From assembly GCA_964569425.1 (NCBI GenBank), contig CAZMVD010000032.1, positions 1 to 35,351 of the forward strand: a stretch of DNA of 35,351 bases. Reading direction: 5' to 3'. The position numbers and the translations under genes are program-made. This document shows, in pieces, positions 7,821 to 14,407 of this stretch. Each line of letters starts with the position of its first letter. Within the stretch, counting starts at the first letter, position 1. The notes under the pieces were generated by a model. That model searched no databases and was not told the origin of the DNA. It saw nothing but the letters and a program-made list of their open reading frames with translations. This DNA comes from JACQXM01 sp964569425. Lineage in GTDB: Bacteria; Planctomycetota; Phycisphaerae; UBA1845.

Positions 7821-8513
7821 TTACCAAAGTCGAAAAATGAAAACAACCGTGAAGTACAGGCCTATCAAGATGAAGATAGCGCCTGTCACCAGCCGTGCCC
7901 AGCGCTCGAAGGCTGCCACCTGCTGAAACGCACGGGCGACGGCGCCGGCCCCGGCGGCAATCGCCAGCGCGAACAGGATCACCGGCAGTGCCGTTCCCAG
8001 GCCGTAAGCCAGTGGCAACGCGAGGCGCGATTCGTACTTGATGGCGACAGGCACCAGGCTGCCGAAAAACAGCGCCGCCGAGGACGGACAGAATGCCAGC
8101 GCAAACACGACGCCCAGCGCCAGCCCGCCCCAGACGCCCCAGTGCTCGGCGCGCCGGCCCATCCGCTGCCCGAGCGCCGAGCCGCGTGTGGGAATCTGGA
8201 TCAGCCCCAGCAGCACCATCCCTACCAGAATCAACAGCGGGCCGAGCGCTTTGTTCATGTACTTCTGGAGCGCGTGGGAAACGCCGGGGGTACTCAGCAG
8301 GCTGGATACCAACAGTGCAGCAAGCGCGATGTACACGATCGCGCGACCGCAGGCATAAAGCAGGCCGGTGCTGAGCACGGCGTGCGGGCGGTCGACGCGG
8401 CGCCCGATGAACGAGATGGCCGCGATGTTGGTGGCCAGCGGGCAGGGACTGATCGAGGTCAACACGCCCAACCACAAGGCGGAAGCGATGGTCAGGAGCC
8501 ATTCGCCGGTCAT
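7821..8513 (-). CDS. arsG: ArsG-family (CcdA/DsbD-like) membrane permease, 230 aa
   Basis: This is a small membrane protein with six or so helices. It resembles the CcdA/DsbD transmembrane family and in particular the ArsG family described as an aromatic arsenical efflux permease. Paired cysteine-proline motifs are seen in SISPCPLATN (residues 21-29) and ALAFCPSSAALF. Its start overlaps the stop of the ArsF-like gene (ATGA at 8513-8510), which implies translational coupling. Family knowledge links ArsF and ArsG as a pair with a nitroreductase ArsE, which is not seen here. It could alternatively move reducing equivalents to the exported ArsF-like protein, as CcdA/DsbD proteins do; that is inference. 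Confidence 0.75.
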   Translation of the reverse strand: MTGEWLLTIASALWLGVLTSISPCPLATNIAAISFIGRRVDRPHAVLSTGLLYACGRAIVYIALAALLVSSLLSTPGVSHALQKYMNKALGPLLILVGMVLLGLIQIPTRGSALGQRMGRRAEHWGVWGGLALGVVFALAFCPSSAALFFGSLVPVAIKYESRLALPLAYGLGTALPVILFALAIAAGAGAVARAFQQVAAFERWARLVTGAIFILIGLYFTVVFIFRLW

Positions 8514-9037
8514 GTCTGGTCTCGCAGCATGGCACGCGCCTGTTCGATGACATAGGTCTTGAACGCCGATTCATCGCCCACGAGGTCCCACACGCGATCC
8601 AGCTTCTGCCAAGGTGGCTGGGCGGCTGATTGACCTGGGACCAGAACCAGGGCGCTGGCGTACAACTCGTACTGTTTGACGAAGTGCTCGTTACTCGGCT
8701 CGTCATAGTTGATCGCCTGCCAGCGGATGAGACCGTCCCGTAGCTCGCTGTCGAATTCCGATTCGATCGCTTCGCGTGCGAAGCGCTCAATGGTCAGGCA
8801 GGTCGGGCAGCGGAAGTTGCCGTGGAAATAGTAGGCCATCAGGGCCGGCGCTTCCTGACCCGCCGACGGTGCAATCACGTTCGTTTCGACGGGCGCGGGC
8901 GTTACGGTTGGCGGGTTGCCGGCGGCCGCGGGCGATGCACCGGAGTTGTCGGAGGTTGAGCTGCGCTCGCCGACTGCGAGGTAGACCACGCTGATCGCGA
9001 CAAACAGCAAGAGCACAATGGTCAGTGTATTCTTCAT
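8510..9037 (-). CDS. arsF: ArsF-family exported thioredoxin-like protein, 175 aa
   Basis: An N-terminal hydrophobic helix (residues 4-22) anchors or exports the protein. A Ser/Pro/Ala linker (28-60) leads to a domain with YYFHGNFRCPTCLTIE, where CPTC (77-80) is a redox-type CxxC. This matches the ArsF family, annotated as a subunit partner for nitroaryl-arsenical reduction. Two in-frame ATGs exist (9043 and 9037). AAGGAG at 9045-9050 is only one base from the first but seven from the second, so 9037 is chosen. It lies between the small thioredoxin gene and arsG in the arsenic operon. Its true partner and substrate are unknown. Confidence 0.75.
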   Translation of the reverse strand: MKNTLTIVLLLFVAISVVYLAVGERSSTSDNSGASPAAAGNPPTVTPAPVETNVIAPSAGQEAPALMAYYFHGNFRCPTCLTIERFAREAIESEFDSELRDGLIRWQAINYDEPSNEHFVKQYELYASALVLVPGQSAAQPPWQKLDRVWDLVGDESAFKTYVIEQARAMLRDQT

Positions 9038-9056
9038 GGTCATACTCCTTGTAATG

Positions 9057-9332
9057 TCATTGGCGGGGTGCTGCGTCGGGCAATGGCGGATCGTCCATGG
9101 CGTTGGTCAGGAGGGTGCAGATTTCCGCCTCCTTGGGCACCCGGCCGGTCAGTAGGACTTTCCCATTCACCGCGAGCGCCGGGGTCATCATGACGCCGCG
9201 CCGCATGAACTCATTGATGTCCTTGACATGGTTGAATTCATAGGCGATGCCCAGTTTGTCGGCGGCTGCTCTGGCCGTCGCCTCCAGCAGGTTGCACTTG
9301 GGGCAGCCGGTTCCCAGGACCTCGATTTTCAT
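9057..9332 (-). CDS. Small thioredoxin-like redox protein (TIGR00412 type), 91 aa
   Basis: The product begins MKIEVLGTGCPKCNLLE, with a CxxC at C10/C13, and has the cis-proline region GVMMTPALAVNGKVLLTGR. These are hallmarks of the small redox-active disulfide protein 2 family that often sits beside COG0701 permeases. The start codon overlaps the stop of the upstream permease (ATGA at 9332-9329). Its place in the operon suggests that it supplies electrons for arsenical or thiol chemistry in the cytoplasm. The exact partner is not known. Confidence 0.88.
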   Translation of the reverse strand: MKIEVLGTGCPKCNLLEATARAAADKLGIAYEFNHVKDINEFMRRGVMMTPALAVNGKVLLTGRVPKEAEICTLLTNAMDDPPLPDAAPRQ

Positions 9333-10681
9333 GGCAATTCTCCGGAAAGGGTAAGTTGAGCAGGGGCGGACGGTTGCGTGGAGCCGTAGATCAACCCCAC
9401 GCAGGTGGCCACCACGACAATGATCGCACAAAACGCGGCTGTTTTCCGCGCGCCCATCACTTTGATGAGCACCAGCATGTTGGGCAGCGACAGCGCCGGT
9501 CCCGCCAGCAAAAGCGCCAGCGCCGGCCCTCTGGCCATGCCGTGCTCCAACAGCGCCTGGGTGATGGGCACTTCCGTCAGCGTGGCGAAGTAGAACAGGG
9601 CCCCGACCACCGAGCCGATCAGGTTGGCGCGCAGGCCGTTGTCGCCGACCAGCAATCCGATCTGCTTGTCCGGCAGCAGCGCGGAGATGAACCCCACGAC
9701 GAACACTCCACCGAACAGCAGCGGAACCAGCAGCTTGGTAAAGTCCCAGGTGTTGTGCATCCACTGTTTGAACTCCTCGCCGTCTACCCACTTCCAGGTC
9801 ATGCCGACCACGGCGAGGAGCATCAGTCCGGCGAGATACCAGCGCACGTGGTGCACGTCGATGACCCACGACCTGGCTTCCACAATGGCCGCGATCTCCG
9901 TCTTGGGAAGCGTGAGCCGGTCGCCGGCGCGAACGCCGTTGGCGCTCTCTTGCACCTGGATCATCACCTCGTCGCGCATTTCCTGAAGGACGACGCCGCG
10001 AATTTCGGTGCCGTCGGTGCGCTGCACGATGGCGTCACCGGGATTGAACCAGTCGGAGAAGATCAGAAAGCCGACCATGGCCGCCAGCAGCAATCCGCTC
10101 TTCCAGGCGCTGCGGCCGGTGCGGGGCGGGTCGGGGATGAGGGCGGCGGCCGTGGCCTTCTTCTTTTCGCTGCGGCGGAAAATGCCCGCCATGCCCAGTC
10201 CGACGACAAAGGCGAAAGCCACGGCCCCAATAGCGCGCCACAATCCGATGTCGAAGCCGAGCACGCGGGCGGTGAGGAAGATAGCCAGGATGTTGATGGC
10301 CGGCCCCGAATAGAGGAACGCCGACGCCGGTCCCAGGCCGGCGCCGAGATGGTAGATGCCCGCGAACATCGGCAGCACGCTGCACGAACAGACGGCCAGC
10401 ACGATGCCCGCCACGGACGCCACCGAATAAGCCGCGAGCTTGTTGGACTTCGGCCCCAGGTAGCGCATGACGGCGGCTTGCGACAGGAAGGTGACAATGC
10501 CGCCGGCAATGAACAGCGCAGGCACCACGCAGGCGAGGGTATGGTTGCGCGCATACCACTGAAGCAGTTTGAACGCTTCAATGATCGCGGCCTCGACCCT
10601 GGGGTTGGCCAGAGGCAGGTAATAAGCCACGAGAAAAACGGCCAACAGGGCGGCGAATATCTTCCATTGCTTACCGGACAC
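9329..10681 (-). CDS. ArsP-like permease (COG0701/DUF318), 450 aa
   Basis: This is a polytopic membrane protein of the permease family that includes ArsP, an exporter of trivalent organoarsenicals. The family core CSCSVLPMFAGIY (residues 98-110) and LYSGPAINILAIF are present, with matching elements repeated in the C-terminal half (GALFYFATLTEVPI and LAGPALSLPNML). A soluble, beta-rich insert of about 80 residues (about 175-265) with TDGTEIRGVVLQEMRDEV lies between the halves; the known short ArsP proteins lack it. It is the second gene of the operon after arsR and overlaps the thioredoxin gene by four bases. The substrate (organoarsenical or other metalloid) is inferred from context. Confidence 0.83.
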   Translation of the reverse strand: MSGKQWKIFAALLAVFLVAYYLPLANPRVEAAIIEAFKLLQWYARNHTLACVVPALFIAGGIVTFLSQAAVMRYLGPKSNKLAAYSVASVAGIVLAVCSCSVLPMFAGIYHLGAGLGPASAFLYSGPAINILAIFLTARVLGFDIGLWRAIGAVAFAFVVGLGMAGIFRRSEKKKATAAALIPDPPRTGRSAWKSGLLLAAMVGFLIFSDWFNPGDAIVQRTDGTEIRGVVLQEMRDEVMIQVQESANGVRAGDRLTLPKTEIAAIVEARSWVIDVHHVRWYLAGLMLLAVVGMTWKWVDGEEFKQWMHNTWDFTKLLVPLLFGGVFVVGFISALLPDKQIGLLVGDNGLRANLIGSVVGALFYFATLTEVPITQALLEHGMARGPALALLLAGPALSLPNMLVLIKVMGARKTAAFCAIIVVVATCVGLIYGSTQPSAPAQLTLSGELP

Positions 10682-10875
10682 GGGAGTAACTCCATACGGC
10701 GTCGAACCGAGCGCTGCGCCTTTGTTTGGGCTTTTCGGGCGCCGACCGGGCTGTCCCTCGACGCCTCACATCAGGGGCAAACACCCGCCGCTCACGCTGA
10801 GCACCCTGCAAATTCCATGCCAATATGGCCAAACCGCCATGAATTTTACAAACATAAGAGTGAGGCGGCCCGGCG

Positions 10876-11196
10876 TCAGCGCAGGGCGGCCTGCTGGGCC
10901 TTGAGGTTGGCGGTCATGACGCCTTCCACGCAGTCCCAGAAACCCTTCAAACAGCACACCTTGATACGGTACTATACCATCACTCCATCCTTGCGATCTT
11001 CCACCAGCCCGGCCTGTTTCAGTACGGCGAGGTGTTTGGAAACGGTGGACTGATCGGCCCCCACCAGCTCGGTCAGCTCGCAGACGCATTGTTCTCGATT
11101 TTCCAGCGCTTCGAGCATGAGCAGACGGCTGGGGTGGGCGAGCGCCTTGGCAATGCGGGCGCGAAACTCGTAGACCTGTCGGGGTCGATGCTTCAT
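10876..11196 (-). pseudogene. arsR: ArsR-family repressor interrupted by an in-frame TAG
   Basis: From ATG 11196 a winged-helix ArsR/SmtB repressor runs for 74 codons, with the metal-site motif CVCELTELVG (C37, C39) and recognition helix ADQSTVSKHLAVLKQAGL. It then meets TAG at 10974-10972. The same frame continues as YRIKVCCLKGFWDCVEGV and ends at TGA 10878-10876, giving a normal ArsR length of 106 codons. The expected family text is DGVMVYYRIK, so TAG replaces one of two tyrosines. The Cys-Cys...Cys group beyond the stop resembles C-terminal As(III) sites of some ArsR proteins. It may be a real nonsense mutation that leaves a truncated repressor, or a base error. Upstream is its own promoter; downstream is the pump operon. 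Confidence 0.8.
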
Positions 11197-11206
11197 GGCG
11201 ATATAA

Positions 11207-11220
11207 CCATAGTACCATGG
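11207..11220. promoter_or_regulatory. Candidate ArsR operator
   Basis: CCATAGTACCATGG is an imperfect palindrome centred on GTAC (12 of 14 bases symmetrical). It covers the -10 box and part of the spacer of the arsR promoter, a position suited for autorepression. A second, looser inverted repeat with AATTCCATGCC and GCCATGAATT arms lies at 10811-10846, upstream of the permease gene. Confidence 0.45.
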
Positions 11221-11237
11221 AAGAGACCCTGAGTCAA
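11209..11237 (-). promoter_or_regulatory. arsR promoter
   Basis: On the minus strand TTGACT (11237-11232) and TACTAT (11214-11209) are spaced by exactly 17 bp, an excellent sigma70-type promoter. Initiation would fall near 11202, leaving a leader of about six bases before ATG 11196, with no Shine-Dalgarno sequence. Confidence 0.75.
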
Positions 11238-11386
11238 GCGGGGACGAATCATGCTCGCTTGATAATGGATCGGGACGGCCCGGACGCCGTTCCGCGGCTT
11301 CGTCGACGGACATTGGTGTGTCAAGGATGGCGGTGGGGGGGAATCAGGAGTGGTAAGGTACTGGCGGGCGACGAATCGGGGTCGAT

Positions 11387-12151
11387 TCATTGGCGGCCTT
11401 GCACGATCACTCCGGCGGCCCCTGCGGATTGCCGTTGGCCGACGCGCCGGAGGTTCAGGCCCCCGGCGGCGTCGAGGGTTAATTCCCATACTTCGCCGCT
11501 GCGGAGGGGGACGGCCGGCGCCTCGATCTGCGCCACGCGCACGTCGTACTTGCGGGCCAGTTCGGCGTCTTCGATCAGGCTCCAGAACATCGCCCACATC
11601 CGCTTGGCGAAATCGGGCGAATCGGCGGCGGAATGCGGCGACGGGGTGTTGCGCGCCGCGGATGGCCACGAATCGGCCGAGCGGAGCAATGGCGGCGCAC
11701 GATCCAGTTCGGTTCCGTGGGCGGGGATCTGGCGATCGCCGAACACGCGGCGGAAGAGTACCAGGCTGGTACCACGCTGGGCATCGCCCTGGCCGACTTT
11801 TTCGTAGGCGAATTTGATCACGGCGCCCTCGAAATAGACGAGGTTTCCGACGGCCATAAGCTGCAAGGGGGGGGCAACGAGTCCGTCGCGATCCACTTCC
11901 TGCCAGGTCAACAGGTTGACCACATCGCCGCGGGTATCGACGTATTGTCCGAGAACTTCCACCTGGGCGACGCGGCGTGAGGCGGAGAGTCTTCGGGCGA
12001 AGGCGAGAAGATCGGCTTTTTCCTGTTCCAGCTTTTCGACCTGGGCATTCAGGCGGCGGACCTGTAGGAAATGGCTCCCCTGAATGAGCGCAAGCAGTGC
12101 TGCGCCTGCGGCGGCGAAGGTCACAAGAAGCTTGCTGCCGCGAATGGGCAT
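11387..12151 (-). CDS. Membrane-anchored coiled-coil protein of unknown function, 254 aa
   Basis: The product has an N-terminal membrane helix (about residues 7-24, KLLVTFAAAGAALLALIQG) followed by a short coiled coil (about 30-58, QVEKLEQEKADLLAFARRL). A soluble, presumably periplasmic domain comes next, with no motif that I recognise. It contains an Ala/Pro/Ser-rich linker around residues 155-180. The ATG at 12151 places the membrane helix at the start; a TTG at 12196 in the same frame is possible but adds only polar residues. A run of eight C on the coding strand (plus coordinates 11877-11884) lies in the gene. It is downstream of the DUF1573 gene on the same strand. Confidence 0.65.
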   Translation of the reverse strand: MPIRGSKLLVTFAAAGAALLALIQGSHFLQVRRLNAQVEKLEQEKADLLAFARRLSASRRVAQVEVLGQYVDTRGDVVNLLTWQEVDRDGLVAPPLQLMAVGNLVYFEGAVIKFAYEKVGQGDAQRGTSLVLFRRVFGDRQIPAHGTELDRAPPLLRSADSWPSAARNTPSPHSAADSPDFAKRMWAMFWSLIEDAELARKYDVRVAQIEAPAVPLRSGEVWELTLDAAGGLNLRRVGQRQSAGAAGVIVQGRQ

Positions 12152-12466
12152 CTCGTCATCCAATGGCGTGGGCGATTTCGGCGGGGACGACCCCAATCAT
12201 GATAAACGGAAGATCGAACGAAGGATGCGAGGGACATGAGCGAATTCCGTTCGATCGGATTATCCACAGGCATGGCGGCGATTGAAAGAAGAAGCTGGGC
12301 CGCCCCCGTCCATTCCCGGGGAAAACACCAGAAGTGGTAGTGGCCCCGGGGGTGGCTCGGACCCAGTAGGCGCCGGGGGTGCATCACGCCGCTGCCGGTC
12401 CGGCACGCGGGGAGTCCCGATCCGAAAAGAAGGCGCCAGGATTTCGGCGAACGTCGACTGAGCGCC
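12152..12466. other. Intergenic region without recognisable gene
   Basis: This is 315 bases between two minus-strand genes. It contains several G/C-rich palindromic stretches around 12310-12360 and one perfect DnaA-box-like TTATCCACA (12260-12268). No cluster of such boxes or AT-rich unwinding region is seen. Confidence 0.5.
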
Positions 12467-14014
12467 TCACGGGGCTGCCGAGTCTTGCTCCGTCTTGCTG
12501 CTCGGCTCAGCCTTGTCCGTAGCCACGGTACGCACGCGGGTGTTCTGACCCGCGGGGGCGACCGACGTACGGACACGCTGCGGCCTGGGCGTACTGAACA
12601 CGACGGGCACGGTGACTTCCTTACGAATTTCGTCATTGGTGCGAAGAACCACGTCGACCTGGCCGGAAGGGGTATAGCCTTCGGGCGCGGTCAGGACGAT
12701 GTTCTGTCGATTCCCGACCGGTTCAATGCGCACCGCAAGGTTTGGGTCGCTGACCTTCGCTTCCAACACGTCGCGGCGGAGGTCCTTTCGCCAATGAACT
12801 TGAATCGTCGAGGAGGCTTCTTTCTCAAGCTTGGTCGGCAAGACAAACTGGTCCGGCGCCCATGAGACGCGCATCTGCGGCTGGGCTGAAACTGCAAAAA
12901 TCTCCTGTGGTGATTCGGCAACGCCTGTCTTCAAGACCAACGAACTGCGGATCGGTCCATTGGGAACCGGGGGAGCGATTTCGAGCTCAAGATCGTACTC
13001 TTCGCCTTCGCGGATCTCACAGATTGACGCCTTGATGTTGGGGTGGCCCGTGGCGTTGACTTCCGGGTTGATGGGGCCGCCATCACCGCGGAAGATCTTG
13101 AAGGTGCGCGTTACGGGCCCATTGTCGAGGTCCACCGCGCCGAACTGAAAACTGGGCACGGTCAGGCGCAAAGGAGCGCGAACGCTGCCTTCGCAATTCA
13201 GGGCGATCTGCGGTTGGCTGGGGTCGTTTGTCGCGACCATGATGGTCCGGCGCTGCGGACCCGGACGATTGGACGAACTCATCGATACCGAAACGGTGTC
13301 ACTCTTTCCCGGGGCAATTGGGCCGCCAGACTGGCGGCTAATGCGGATACCTCACCCTCCCTTGGGCCAGAGCATGAGGTCGGCCGTGCCTTCATTGCGG
13401 ATTTCAAAATCGAATTTGAGCGGCTGGCCGCGCCAGACTGGCTCGGCCTTGGCGGTAGTGTTCTTGGCGACCATTTTCGGGGAACCGGTTGAATCGCCGG
13501 CTGCGCCTGCCGGATCCTGTTGTACCTTATTGATTGCGGCTGCTTCCGCTGGGGTGACGGTTGTTCCGCTGCAACCAGCCGACTTGGCCGGAGGGGCCGC
13601 CACAACGGTGGGCTCTGAGTGACCGCCGCAACCGCCATCCTTTGTCTGGCTCGCCGGGGTAGCTGCATGTCCCTTCCCGCTGCAACCGCCACAGCCGCTC
13701 GACTTGGTCGCCGAGGCGCCGCCTTCCGCTTTCGCTTTTTCGGCGCAACAGCCGCCAGTCTTGGCCTTGTCTTCATCGGTCGCGGACTTGCCATGCGCAG
13801 CACAACAACCGTCCGCTTTCTTGGAGGGTTCAGCACCGGCCGTGGAAGAGCAGCCGGAGTGGGCCGCAGGTTGAACGGTCTTGGAAGGCGGCGGGGCGGC
13901 CGCCAGGTCGGTGCACCAGGCAAACATGGCGGTGGCTGCCAAAGCACCAAGTCCCAAGCGAATGAACGGTCCCGATTGTATCCGAGGTGCGAAGTTTCCC
14001 GATTTCGAGTGCAT
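12467..14014 (-). CDS. Secreted Cys-rich DUF1573 protein with in-frame TGA (possible selenoprotein), 515 codons
   Basis: From ATG 14014 the protein has a signal-like segment (residues 19-40) and a low-complexity region (50-150) with Cys motifs SGCSS, DGCC, GGCC, SGCGGC, GGCGG and AGCSG. A DUF1573/ASH-type beta domain then starts at KFDFEIRNEGTADLML. Codon 221 is TGA (13354-13352). The same frame continues through SGGPIAPGKSDTV, NRPGPQRRTIMVATNDPSQP and a further C-terminal part to 12467. In DUF1573 proteins a C-G-C motif stands 11 residues before the PIAPG turn. The TGA lies at exactly that distance, so it replaces the first conserved Cys. A hairpin that fits the bacterial SECIS rule follows. 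Alternatives are a nonsense mutation or a base error, giving two fragments (13352-14014 and an internal restart near 13282). The C-terminal half has no recognised enzyme motif. Confidence 0.7.
13322..13354 (-). promoter_or_regulatory. SECIS-like hairpin after in-frame TGA
   Basis: On the coding (minus) strand, TGA is followed by 13 bases and then GCCGCC-AGTCT-GGCGGC (13338-13322), a 6-bp all-GC stem with a 5-base loop whose second base is G. The loop begins 19 bases after TGA. The bacterial SECIS consensus asks for a loop 16-37 bases after UGA with a G in its first two positions. GC-rich palindromes can arise by chance in such a genome. Confidence 0.4.
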
Positions 14015-14407
14015 TGAACGGTCCTGCCTCAACAGTTGTCAGGTTACCCGCCGGCCGGAGGCTCCGCGCCGTGGCCAGCGTATTTGGGTCATTCTAGCAT
14101 ATATCTAAGGCGAACGCGAACAGAAAAATGTCAATAAATGGGGTTGTGACGGTCCGGATAGGTTTCGGCGGAGCGTTTTAGCGCGTACCGTCGTGGAGGC
14201 GAAAACACGCCGGAATACTCGCTGCCGGCCCGGCAAAGGCTGATTTGCTGCCGCGCGGCGGGTGGCAGATGAGTCGAAAGGCGTGAAAGACGACGCACGA
14301 CCGGTTCGACCGGGGGGTCGAGGTGGTCGTGGTTCTCCAGGGCGGGCGAGCCAACTGCCCCGCCATTCTTGAGTGCCGTTTCTGCACGGAGACCCGTCGC
14401 TTATGGC
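14015..14407. other. Intergenic region upstream of the DUF1573 gene
   Basis: This is 393 bases without a convincing gene. It contains the promoter candidate at 14091-14099 and a GGCGGG...CCCGCC hairpin (14341-14364) about 45 bases after the sugar dehydrogenase stop that has no T tract. The rest shows nothing recognisable. Confidence 0.55.
14091..14099 (-). promoter_or_regulatory. Extended -10 promoter for the DUF1573 gene
   Basis: The minus strand reads TGC-TAGAAT, an extended -10 element of the form TGnTAtAAT with one mismatch, preceded by an AT-rich stretch in an otherwise GC-rich context. No good -35 box is present. It lies about 75 bases upstream of the ATG at 14014. Confidence 0.4.

Noticed and set aside
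9356..11053. A 565-codon plus-strand open frame across the arsenic operon
   Set aside because: It is antisense to the permease, thioredoxin and arsR genes, is rich in Arg, His, Gln and Gly, and has no family similarity; it is a by-product of the high GC content.
12260..12268. Perfect DnaA-box sequence TTATCCACA as an origin signal
   Set aside because: Only one box, no AT-rich unwinding region and no dnaA or dnaN nearby; expected by chance at this level.
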